Positions 15,483 to 23,452 of a stretch of 34,400 nt of DNA are shown here, piece by piece. Origin of the DNA: Myxococcaceae bacterium (GTDB lineage Bacteria; Myxococcota; Myxococcia; Myxococcales; Myxococcaceae); the NCBI GenBank assembly GCA_025459425.1, contig JALOQF010000029.1, positions 1-34,400 on the forward strand. The letters are read 5' to 3'. Positions within the stretch are counted from its first letter, which is position 1, and each line of letters begins with the position of its first letter. The notes under the pieces are model-generated. The model made no database searches and was not told the DNA's origin. It saw nothing but the letters and a program-made list of their open reading frames with translations. The position numbers and the translations under genes were made by a program.

Positions 15483-17084
15483 TCAGCGCGGAGCGCCCGG
15501 CGGTGGCCACCCACCCGGCCGCGCGGGAGGAGGTGGTGGTGCCGGGCGGGCCGGTTGTGCCGGAGCGGGAACCGCCGCATGCACGCGAGGCTGAACCTGC
15601 ACGTTCGCGGCGACGTTGAAGATGGCGCCCAGGACGTCGAGGAAGATGAGCGCGGGCGTCGGGTCGACCACCTGCACGCGCGGCGCGGGCGCCTGACACG
15701 AGCCACACGGAGGCGGCGTCACCTGCTGGGTGTTGACGACCACCCGGTCGGGCGCGGCTGGCGCCGGTGCCCCGAACTCAGGAGTGACCCACTCGGACGC
15801 CGATGACGGTGACACCGACTCGCGGCTCACCACCACGGCGTCGAGCTGCGCCGAACCCGTGCTCGCCGAGCCGCCAACGCTCGTTCCGGGTTGCGACACG
15901 AACGGCCCACTCGTCGCGCCGCTCTCGACCGACACCGACGCGTTCGACTCGAGGTTCACCGTCGTCGAAGCGCCAGCGCCGCCCGTGGTGCTGCCGGCCG
16001 ATGTCGAAGTCGTCGACGCGACGCTCCCCGGCACCGAGACGCCAGCGCTCGCCGTGGTGCTGTCGACCGATGTCGAAGTCGTCGACGCGACGCTCCCCGC
16101 CACTGAGACGCCAGCGCGCGCCCCGCTCTGCGTCACGACCTGCGCGCTCGTCGCGCCGCGGTCGCCTGTCGCCGCAGGCATCGACACGACGCTCGCGCCG
16201 GCCAGCATCGCCTCGAGGCGGGCCTCACGCCTGCGCTCATGTTCCGCGAAGTGCGCCTGCCGGACCGCTTCCCGGCGCGTGGCCTCGAGCCGTGCAGCCT
16301 CGGCCTGCGCTGCGGCATCCCGACGCTCCGCCTCGACGCGGGCCAGCGCGGCCTGGCGGTCTGCCTCGATCCGGGCCTCGACCTCGATCCGGAAGGCCGC
16401 CGCCCTCGCCTGGCGCTCGGCCTCCCACTGGACCCGGCGCTGCGCATGGAGCGCCTCGTGTTCCCGTCGGACATGCTCCTGCCGCGCGGCTTCGGCCGCG
16501 AGCCAGGCCTGCAGCTCCGGTCCACCTCGACGCGTCAGCTCGGCGATCCACGCGCGCTCGTCGACGTTCGGCTGAAAGACTCCCTGCTCGACGGTGAACA
16601 CCACGTCGGCGCATGAGCCACCGCTCGTCTCGAGCCCGGCCAGCGTCACGTCGATGACGTGCCCAGCCCCGAGGGCCGCGGGCACGTCGAGGCGCTCGTT
16701 CGTCCACGTCGCGTCGAGCACGATGGCCTGCGTCGTCACCTGCTGAAGCGGAAGCACGGCGGGGAGCGCGACGGTCACCCCATCGCCTGCGAGGTGGACG
16801 AGCGGCTGCACCTCGGACCCGGTCGAGAAGCGCTGCAGCGGGTAGGCCCGGCCGTCGACGTGGAGCCTGGCTTCTCCACGAATCGGGTTCGCCGAGGTGA
16901 CCCACACGCGCACGTACTCACCCCACCGCGCCCCGAGCGACGTTCGCCGCACGCCAACGGGGCCGCACTGGGCGTCGGCCCGCTTCGTCACCACGAGGTC
17001 CTTGGACGTCTCGAGTCGGGCGTAACGATGCGCGCAGCCGCTCGACAGCACCACCACCAGCACAGCCAGGAGAGGGCGAAGCAC
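15483..17084 (-). CDS. Large coiled-coil, Ser/Thr-rich lipoprotein of unknown function
   Basis: A 533-residue protein with a lipoprotein signal (LSSGC, Cys17). Order of regions: a folded beta-rich domain (about 20-175); a highly charged Arg/Glu/Ala helix (about 190-295), almost certainly a coiled coil; a Ser/Thr/Gly/Val-rich segment (about 296-430) that contains two copies of a 23-residue repeat (AGVSVAGSVASTTSTSVDS and its neighbour, about 324-369); then a Pro-rich tail with CGSC and a final PPPPPARPGG-type stretch. It looks like a cell-envelope spacer with a surface domain. The start is GTG 17084 with GGAGG two to seven bases upstream. It lies about 290 bases downstream of the collagen-like lipoprotein, on the same strand, and the two may be functionally linked. 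I do not recognise a family. Confidence 0.85.
   Translation of the reverse strand: MLRPLLAVLVVVLSSGCAHRYARLETSKDLVVTKRADAQCGPVGVRRTSLGARWGEYVRVWVTSANPIRGEARLHVDGRAYPLQRFSTGSEVQPLVHLAGDGVTVALPAVLPLQQVTTQAIVLDATWTNERLDVPAALGAGHVIDVTLAGLETSGGSCADVVFTVEQGVFQPNVDERAWIAELTRRGGPELQAWLAAEAARQEHVRREHEALHAQRRVQWEAERQARAAAFRIEVEARIEADRQAALARVEAERRDAAAQAEAARLEATRREAVRQAHFAEHERRREARLEAMLAGASVVSMPAATGDRGATSAQVVTQSGARAGVSVAGSVASTTSTSVDSTTASAGVSVPGSVASTTSTSAGSTTGGAGASTTVNLESNASVSVESGATSGPFVSQPGTSVGGSASTGSAQLDAVVVSRESVSPSSASEWVTPEFGAPAPAAPDRVVVNTQQVTPPPCGSCQAPAPRVQVVDPTPALIFLDVLGAIFNVAANVQVQPRVHAAVPAPAQPARPAPPPPPARPGGWPPPGAPR
15985..16122. repeat. 69-bp tandem duplication inside the coiled-coil lipoprotein gene
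   Basis: Two adjacent copies (15985-16053, 16054-16122) share long identical runs, for example GATGTCGAAGTCGTCGACGC in both. The period is exactly 69 bases, so the frame is kept and a 23-residue Ser/Thr repeat results. The high DNA identity suggests recent duplication or gene conversion. Confidence 0.85.
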
Positions 17085-17374
17085 GGCCTCCAGACGGAAC
17101 CCAGGGCCGTGTATTCACTGGGCCGACAGGGAAGCCAAGGGGCAGCAGGCGCCGCTCGCAATCGCCCGAGGCGAGGCACCGTCGTCCGACGGCGCAGCGG
17201 CCCGCGGCGCTCCCGCAGTCGCAGAGCCGACGAGGCTCCTGGGCCCGGTACGTCGGCGCTCGCACGAAAAGGGGCACCCTGCTCACGTGACGTTTGCGCT
17301 CCCCTTGCCTCGCCGTCGCGGCCTTCCCCCCGCGCACGCAGCGCGTCGCCCACGTCAGACCTCCTCCGGGTTCG

Positions 17375-19156
17375 TCAGGCCCCCTGGCCCTGCACGAAAC
17401 GCACGGTTCCAGGTGCCCCCCGCAGCCCGGGAGGACCCTCCGCGCCGTCGGTGCCACTTCGGCCAACGCCGCCGGGGCCGCACTGCTGCTCTCGGCCTGG
17501 CCCCCCGGCTCCACCACGGCCTCCGTTGCCTCCGGGGCCTCCGGGCCCCGGCGCACCACCCTCGCTGCGAAACACGTCGAGCCACGCCGCCTCGAGCCCC
17601 GGAGGGCAGGCCGCCGAGAGGCACCGCAGCTCGACCTCGATGTCGCCGCCACGACCACCTTCACCACCGCGACCGCCGGGCCCGCCGTCTCCGCCCGGCC
17701 GACCGTCCTCGCAGCGGTCGCCGTCATGGCCTGCGTCCCCGTCACGACCGGCACGCCCGCGCTCGCCATCACCACCCCGACTCGTGACGACGAAGTGCGA
17801 AAGGTGCCCTCGCTCGACGATGCGGTGCTCGACCGTTCCCCCGGCGACGACGCGGACGACGCCTCGGCCGACCGGCACGTGCCAGTCGACCTTCACCCGC
17901 AGCGGCGGACCCGGGCTTCCCTCGTCACCCACGAACTCGACGGGCGTGGGCGGCGCGTACGTCGTCGGCCACTGCAACGAGCCCGCCTCGACACCGGCCA
18001 CCCGCACGCGGGCCTCGAGCGAAGGCGTCCCCACCAACGCCAGCGCGACGTTCTTCCCGGGCGCCTCTGCGAACTGAAAGCGACCGTGGCCCATGGGCTC
18101 GAGGAACGAGGCGTCGACGACGACCGCCGCGGCCGGCACGCAGGGCGTCGGGTCGAACGGGTCGAGGTCGCCACACACCGTCACCGGGCGAGAGAGGTCG
18201 CGCACCTTCACCTGCAACACCCCTTGCAGCTCGACCTGTGGAGGCGCTTCACGCCCGCTCCCCACGATGAGCGAGGCCACCCCGTCTTCACCGGGCTGCG
18301 CGACGACGACGGACGGCGTGGGACCTGGCTCGAGCCAGGCACGTTCGAGGCGTGCCGCCGACAGCGCCAGGGCGTTCCCGCCGTACCGCAGGACGTGGGC
18401 GACCACCTCGTCGCGCTGGCCGGCGAGCTCGGGGTGCGCGGACGCAGCGATGCGAAGCGAGATGATCCGCCGCGCGGCGTCACGGCGGAGCTCGAGCGTG
18501 GGGAGCCGGCGCGCCATTCGCCTCAGCGTCACTTCCTCGCGGTGCTGCTCGAGACGCTCGAGCAGCGACTCGTCGACGGCGGCGCCCTGGTACTCGCCCC
18601 GCTCCATGGCCTCTCCGTCGAGCACCGCGCGCGCGAACGCGAGCGCGTGCCCCCGGAGCGCCTGCGTCTTCACGGCGCGCTCGAGCCACTGCACGCGCGG
18701 CCGCCGGACGGGGTCGCTGGGCTGGAGCCACCGCGGCCGCTCGAGCCAGACGTCACGCAAGAGCGCCAGCCGCACCGACAGCCGCTCGTGGTCTTCGAGG
18801 CGCGGGTGCCCGAGCAGCCGCTCCGAGGCGAGCACCAACCGGTTGAGCAACACCACACCGTCCGGGGCGGCCAGCGTCAGGAGGGCGCGGCGCAGACACT
18901 CGGCGAAGACGTCGGCCACCAGGCCTCCTTCGACGAAGGTGTCGAGCAGCGCCTCGGCCAGGTCGTTGGCCGCGAGCAGGTCGTTCCCCACGCGCGCGTC
19001 ACAGAGGTCGGCGCTGGCGGTCGCCTGGGAGAAGACGCCGACGGCGTCAGCAGGAGACTGCGTGACGACGAGGGCGCGCCAGTGCACCGGGCGGCCCGAC
19101 GAGGCCGTGGCGCACCCGGTCACCGCCACCAGGGGAACGACGAGCACCCAGCGCAC
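17375..19156 (-). CDS. Lipoprotein with C-terminal collagen-like Gly-X-Y tracts
   Basis: A 593-residue protein with a lipoprotein signal (VTGC, Cys15). Residues about 30-290 are helical and rich in Arg/Leu. Residues about 290-450 are beta-rich, with two cysteines. The C-terminus has two collagen-like tracts in which glycine recurs every third residue: about 453-500 (charged, many Asp/Arg/Glu) and about 532-588 (Pro/Gly-rich), separated by a Cys-containing globular stretch of about 30 residues. Cysteines also interrupt each tract. Such tracts in bacterial surface proteins can form triple helices, giving trimeric stalks. The start is GTG 19156; its ribosome binding site (GAGG) is closer than ideal, so the start is tentative. 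It lies 30 bases after the oxidoreductase gene on the same strand, possibly in one transcript. The function is unknown. Confidence 0.85.
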   Translation of the reverse strand: MRWVLVVPLVAVTGCATASSGRPVHWRALVVTQSPADAVGVFSQATASADLCDARVGNDLLAANDLAEALLDTFVEGGLVADVFAECLRRALLTLAAPDGVVLLNRLVLASERLLGHPRLEDHERLSVRLALLRDVWLERPRWLQPSDPVRRPRVQWLERAVKTQALRGHALAFARAVLDGEAMERGEYQGAAVDESLLERLEQHREEVTLRRMARRLPTLELRRDAARRIISLRIAASAHPELAGQRDEVVAHVLRYGGNALALSAARLERAWLEPGPTPSVVVAQPGEDGVASLIVGSGREAPPQVELQGVLQVKVRDLSRPVTVCGDLDPFDPTPCVPAAAVVVDASFLEPMGHGRFQFAEAPGKNVALALVGTPSLEARVRVAGVEAGSLQWPTTYAPPTPVEFVGDEGSPGPPLRVKVDWHVPVGRGVVRVVAGGTVEHRIVERGHLSHFVVTSRGGDGERGRAGRDGDAGHDGDRCEDGRPGGDGGPGGRGGEGGRGGDIEVELRCLSAACPPGLEAAWLDVFRSEGGAPGPGGPGGNGGRGGAGGPGREQQCGPGGVGRSGTDGAEGPPGLRGAPGTVRFVQGQGA

Positions 19157-19186
19157 GGCCTCGCGACGAGGAGCCGGGCAGAAAAT

Positions 19187-20152
19187 TCACGGCATCGTCG
19201 CCACCAACCGGCCCTCGAAGCCACCGTCACGGAGGAGCCAGAAACGCGCGGGCACCTCGTCGAGCGGCACCCGGGTGATGCGGGGCACGATGGCGCCGCT
19301 GCGGGAGCGCGCGAGCACCTCGTCGAGCTCGGCACGCCCCCCCAGGAAGGCAGGCACCAGGGTGACACCGCGCATGACGGTGTCGAACAACGACAGGTCG
19401 AAGCGCACCGAGGGTGACGCCGCCGCGAGCACGACGCGCCCACCGCGCGCGACCGAGCGCACCCCGAGCTGAATGGCCTGGGTCGACGGCGTACACACCA
19501 CCACCGCGTCGAGCTTCCCGGCGAGCGGCGACGCGCCCAGCGCCAGACCGAGCCGCTGCCGGGTGGGGTCGACGTCGACGGCGCCCACCTCGAGACCATC
19601 GGCGAGCGCACACTGCACGACGAGATGGCCCAGGCCGCCGAGGCCGACGACGCCCAGCCGGTCCCCCGCCTGGAGGCCCGCCGCGCGCACGGCCGAGAGC
19701 GCCGTCCACCCGGTGGCGAAGAGCGGCGCCAGCACCGCCGGGTCGTCGCCCGCTTCGAGCGGTACGACGGCGCGCGCCCCCACCACGACGGACTCGGAGA
19801 GGAACCCGTCGAGGTGCCAGCCATGGAACTGCGCCTGCTCGCACCAGCGCTCGAGGCCGCCCGTGCAGCGCCGGCACACGCCGCAGCTCGACGCGAGCGG
19901 GGTCAGGCCGACGCGCATGCCGGGCACCAGCGCCGTGCCTTCACCGACCTCGGCGACCCGCCCGACCGCCTCGAGGCCGGGCACCAGGGGCTGGCGTGGC
20001 AGGGCATCGAGCTGAAAGAAGCCGAAGTCAGCGACGCCGAGCCCGCAGGCCTCGACCTGAACGCGCACCTGCCCCGGCCCCACCGGCTCGTCGGGGAGGG
20101 TGATGCAGATGGGCGCTTCCCTCGGGTGGGTGAAGGCGACGGCGCGCGGCAT
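19187..20152 (-). CDS. Alcohol-dehydrogenase-fold (MDR) oxidoreductase lacking the catalytic zinc site
   Basis: A 321-residue medium-chain dehydrogenase/reductase. The structural zinc site is intact, with four cysteines in CGVCRRCTGGLERWC, and the nucleotide-binding GLGGLGHLVV motif follows in mid-sequence. The catalytic zinc ligands are not: the usual CGVCHTD segment reads CGLGVADF, and the usual GHE reads PGLE, so the cysteine and the histidine are both replaced. The protein probably still binds NAD(P)H, but zinc-dependent alcohol oxidation is unlikely; a quinone-reductase-like or binding role is more plausible. The start is ATG 20152, where the family N-terminus begins; the frame continues upstream for 37 Arg-rich codons. 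It is followed after 30 bases by the collagen-like lipoprotein gene. Confidence 0.9.
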   Translation of the reverse strand: MPRAVAFTHPREAPICITLPDEPVGPGQVRVQVEACGLGVADFGFFQLDALPRQPLVPGLEAVGRVAEVGEGTALVPGMRVGLTPLASSCGVCRRCTGGLERWCEQAQFHGWHLDGFLSESVVVGARAVVPLEAGDDPAVLAPLFATGWTALSAVRAAGLQAGDRLGVVGLGGLGHLVVQCALADGLEVGAVDVDPTRQRLGLALGASPLAGKLDAVVVCTPSTQAIQLGVRSVARGGRVVLAAASPSVRFDLSLFDTVMRGVTLVPAFLGGRAELDEVLARSRSGAIVPRITRVPLDEVPARFWLLRDGGFEGRLVATMP

Positions 20153-20306
20153 TGGCGACACTGTCACACGACGCCGCACCGCTCGGGCGCGCTTTTTCCT
20201 CGACCCACCAGGCCGACCTTCCTGGGCTTCGGCTGGCAGTCGCTCGGAGCCGCGCGGGCCCACCGTTCATGGAGGCTCCCGGGCTTCTTTCTCCGCAGAC
20301 CGTCAC

Positions 20307-20912
20307 TCAGAGGTCGACGAGCCCGCGCTTGAGCGCCGCCGTCACCGCCTCGGTGCGGTCGCGGACGCCGAGCTTCGAGAAGATGTTGCTCAGGTGGATG
20401 CGCACGGTGCCTTCCTTGAGGCCGAGGCGCTGGGCGACCTCGAGGTTGCTCGCGCCGCGCGCCACGACCTGCAGCACCTCGAGCTCACGCGGCGTCAAGG
20501 CATCCGGGTCGCTCGCGGCCCAGGCGTCGCGCACCGCCTCGTCGACCACCTCGACGCCTCGGGCGACCTGCACGACGGCCGACAGCAGGCGCTCGGGAGG
20601 CGCGTCCTTCTTGAGGAAGCCGAGCACCCCCAACGAACGCGCGCGCCGCGCCGCGCCCTCGAGCCCGCCCAGCCCCGTCAGCACCAGCACGCGCGCCGGC
20701 GCGGCCAGGCCCTCGACGACGTCGAGCCCCGACGCTTCGCCCAGGCGCAGGTCGAGGACCAGGACGTCGAAGCGGCAGGACCCGCAGACCGCGAGGGCCT
20801 CGCTCACGCTGCCCCCTTCGCCCACGACACGGTGCCCGCCGCGCTCGAACAACGTCTTGAGGCCCAGCCGGGTCACCTGGTGGTCGTCGACGAGGACGAG
20901 GTCGAACGTCAT
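20307..20912 (-). CDS. NarL/FixJ-type response regulator
   Basis: A 201-residue two-domain regulator. The receiver domain (about 3-120) has the acidic pair Asp9-Asp10, the phospho-acceptor Asp54 in VLVLDLRLG, Thr79 and the conserved Lys near 101. The C-terminal LuxR-type helix-turn-helix (about 137-196) has LTPRELEVLQ and the recognition-helix pattern GTVRIHLSNIFSKLGV. It should bind DNA as a dimer when phosphorylated. Its ATG overlaps the stop codon of the hybrid kinase (ATGA, 20909-20912), so the two are translationally coupled and very probably form one signalling pathway. The regulon cannot be read from the window; the divergently transcribed MopE/TcA-like operon is a natural candidate. 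Confidence 0.95.
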   Translation of the reverse strand: MTFDLVLVDDHQVTRLGLKTLFERGGHRVVGEGGSVSEALAVCGSCRFDVLVLDLRLGEASGLDVVEGLAAPARVLVLTGLGGLEGAARRARSLGVLGFLKKDAPPERLLSAVVQVARGVEVVDEAVRDAWAASDPDALTPRELEVLQVVARGASNLEVAQRLGLKEGTVRIHLSNIFSKLGVRDRTEAVTAALKRGLVDL

Positions 20913-23311
20913 GGGCGGCCCTCGGCGGCGGGCCTTCGCCGAGCCAGGCGCTCGAGGTCGGCCGCTCGCGCAGCCAACAGGCGGTCGCGGGCGGCACGAG
21001 ACGGGCCTGAGTCGGCCACCTCACGACAGGCGGCGACCAGGGCCGTCGCCCCGACGAGCGCCGCGCTGCCATGCAGGTCGTGCAGCGCGCCCCGGCCGTC
21101 GGACGGCCCCGCGACGCTGAAGCGCTCGATCTCGTCGAGGCTCGTCTGCTCGAACAGCTTCAAGACGTCGGCGTCGTCGGGCTCGGGCACCGTCGACGCG
21201 CTCGCGGGTGTCGCCGCGACGCGCAGGTGGGCCGCCAGCACCGCGCGCAGCTCGGGCCGGCGAAAGGGCTTGGGCAACAGCCCCTGCGCCGGCGCGGCCT
21301 CGAGCTCCGAGGGACGCGCGACGTCTGCGGTGAGCCACACCACCGGCCCCGAGAACCCCTCGCTCCGGAGCCGCGCGAGCGTCTGCGGCCCGTCCAGGTC
21401 GGGCAACCGCACGTCCAGCAGCACCAGCTCGGGCGGAGCGCGGCGCACCTCGTCGAGCGCCTCGAGCCCGCTGGCGGCGGTGCGCACCGTGCAGCCCTCA
21501 CGCGCCAACAACCGCGCCGAGAGCTGCCGGCCCAGCGGGTGGTCGTCGACGACGAGCACGATGCCCTCGAAGCGCGCCGTCTCGTCCATCACGGCGCGGG
21601 GCGCGGGCCCGAGCGCGGGCGCCACGGGCACGTCGACCACGAAGCGTGCGCCACCGGTGGGCGCATCGTCGACGCCCACCGAGCCGCCCATGGCCTCGAC
21701 GAGCCGCCGGACGATGGACAGCCCGAGGCCCGTTCCACCGGCGCGCGAGCCCAGCTGCTCGAAGGGCTGGAAGAGCCGCGCGCGCGCCGGCGCTGGAATG
21801 CCGGGCCCGCTGTCTTCGACCTCGAGCCGCAGCCGCTGCCCGCGCACGTCGAGGCGCACCACCACGCCCCCGGCGGCAGTGAACTTCACCGCGTTCCCCA
21901 CCAGGTTGAGGGCCACCTGCCGCAGCTTGCCGGCGTCGCCGCGCACGAGGCCCGCCTGAGGCGCCTCGACGCTCAACCGGAGCCCCTTCTGCGCGGCCCG
22001 CGGCTCGAAGAGGGCCACGACGTCACGTGCGATGGCGCCGGGGTCGAAGTCGTCGGCGTCGAGGCCGACGACGCCCGACTCGAGCCGCGCGTGGTCGAGC
22101 ACCTCGTTGACGACCTCGAGCATGCCGTCGGCGCTGCGCAGGGCCGACTCGAGCAGCCGACGCGCCTTCGGCGACACCGCTTCGTCGAGGCCCAGCTCGA
22201 GCGCGCCCATCACACCGTGGAGCGGCGTTCGCACCTCGTGGCTCATGCGCGCGAGGAAGTCGGCGCGCGCCTTCGCCAGCGCGCGGGCCTCGGCGGCCGC
22301 CGACCGCTCCGCCTCTTCGGCGCGGATCTGCGTGGTGACATCGCGAAGGAGCAGCACCTCGCCCTGCGCCCCGCGCGTCTGCAGGGTCGAGCGGGCCACC
22401 GAGAACACACGGTCGCCGAGCCGCACCTCGTGGCCCGCCGCCGCGGCTGCGATGGAGGTCTCGGCCAGCGGCTCACCGACGAGGGCCTCGACCCGACGCG
22501 ACAGGAGCGCGGCCATCGCGGGGTTCACGTCGACGACCCGCCCGCGGGCGTCGATGACGACGACCGGGTCGGGCAGCGTCTCGAAGACGACCTCGCGCGC
22601 CACCGGAGACAGGTCGAGGAACCGCCCCCGCGTCACCGCAATCGTCCACGTCACCATCGTCGCGACGTGGCCGAACAGGGTGAGGTCGAGGTCCGGGTCG
22701 GGGCTGGCGCCCGCGAGGAAGAGGGCGTTCGCCGCCCACGGCGGGAGCGTGCCGAGGAAGAAGACCCACGTCAGGCGACGGCCGAGGAACGAGCCCAGCA
22801 GCGCCTCACGCAGGTAGACGAGCGCCGAGAGCGCCAGCAGGACGTAGGCGTAGAGCGCCCAGGCCCAGAAGCCCGGCCCCGCGACGGCGTGGCGCATGAC
22901 GAAGCCCGGCCGGGCGACGAGCTCCGACGAGCGCTCCATGAGGAGGTGCCAGGGGTTCGTGACGTAGAGCAAGAGCGCGAGCGCCGACGGCGCCAGCAGC
23001 ACCCACCACCGCCACGTCGTCAACAGGCGCTCCCGCCCGGTGAGCACGAGCGAGAAGCGCAGCACCATCTGCGGCAAGAAGATGAAGCCCAGGTAGTTGA
23101 GTGACAGGCCGACCCGCTTGGTGAAGGCATCGGCGCCGAAGAGGTCGACGGTCATGCCCAGCGACGTCACGGCGATGCAGACGCCCACCCAGAGGAACTC
23201 GCCCGACGCCCGGGGCCGCTCCCGCCGCCACAGCACCACGGCCATCATCGCCAGCACCACGGCGAAGCCCACGAGCGCCGCTACGCCGAACGGGTTCCAC
23301 TGCCACTGCAT
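20909..23311 (-). CDS. Hybrid sensor histidine kinase (7TM-PAS-HisKA-HATPase-REC-Hpt)
   Basis: An 800-residue membrane kinase. Residues 1-230 hold about seven hydrophobic segments of the histidine-kinase 7TM sensor type. A PAS domain follows (about 238-330), then HisKA with phospho-acceptor His358 in MSHEVRTPLHG. The ATPase domain has the N box around Asn473, DSGPGIP (500-506) and the GGTGLGLSI glycine lid (525-533). A receiver domain (about 583-695) has Asp589-Asp590 and phospho-acceptor Asp633. The C-terminal Hpt domain (about 712-792) has His744 in LHDLHGSA. All residues for a full internal phosphorelay (His358 to Asp633 to His744) are present, with the adjacent NarL-type regulator the likely final acceptor. 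The start is ATG 23311 just before the first membrane segment. The gene diverges from the MopE-repeat lipoprotein gene across 141 bases. Confidence 0.94.
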   Translation of the reverse strand: MQWQWNPFGVAALVGFAVVLAMMAVVLWRRERPRASGEFLWVGVCIAVTSLGMTVDLFGADAFTKRVGLSLNYLGFIFLPQMVLRFSLVLTGRERLLTTWRWWVLLAPSALALLLYVTNPWHLLMERSSELVARPGFVMRHAVAGPGFWAWALYAYVLLALSALVYLREALLGSFLGRRLTWVFFLGTLPPWAANALFLAGASPDPDLDLTLFGHVATMVTWTIAVTRGRFLDLSPVAREVVFETLPDPVVVIDARGRVVDVNPAMAALLSRRVEALVGEPLAETSIAAAAAGHEVRLGDRVFSVARSTLQTRGAQGEVLLLRDVTTQIRAEEAERSAAAEARALAKARADFLARMSHEVRTPLHGVMGALELGLDEAVSPKARRLLESALRSADGMLEVVNEVLDHARLESGVVGLDADDFDPGAIARDVVALFEPRAAQKGLRLSVEAPQAGLVRGDAGKLRQVALNLVGNAVKFTAAGGVVVRLDVRGQRLRLEVEDSGPGIPAPARARLFQPFEQLGSRAGGTGLGLSIVRRLVEAMGGSVGVDDAPTGGARFVVDVPVAPALGPAPRAVMDETARFEGIVLVVDDHPLGRQLSARLLAREGCTVRTAASGLEALDEVRRAPPELVLLDVRLPDLDGPQTLARLRSEGFSGPVVWLTADVARPSELEAAPAQGLLPKPFRRPELRAVLAAHLRVAATPASASTVPEPDDADVLKLFEQTSLDEIERFSVAGPSDGRGALHDLHGSAALVGATALVAACREVADSGPSRAARDRLLAARAADLERLARRRPAAEGRP

Positions 23312-23452
23312 GGCTGAAACGTGCCTGCAAACACGGCCCGACGCCACGGGGTTCTTGGGGGTGCCACCCTGTCAATATGACGTTCCTCAGATTCGCGTCG
23401 GCGAGCGGTGGGCGAGTTTTTGAAGCGGCGTTCCTCGCGCCGCCCCCCGCCC

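Noticed and set aside
17294..19417. A 707-codon plus-strand frame
   Set aside because: Antisense to the collagen-like lipoprotein, whose lipobox and Gly-X-Y periodicity show the minus strand is the coding one.
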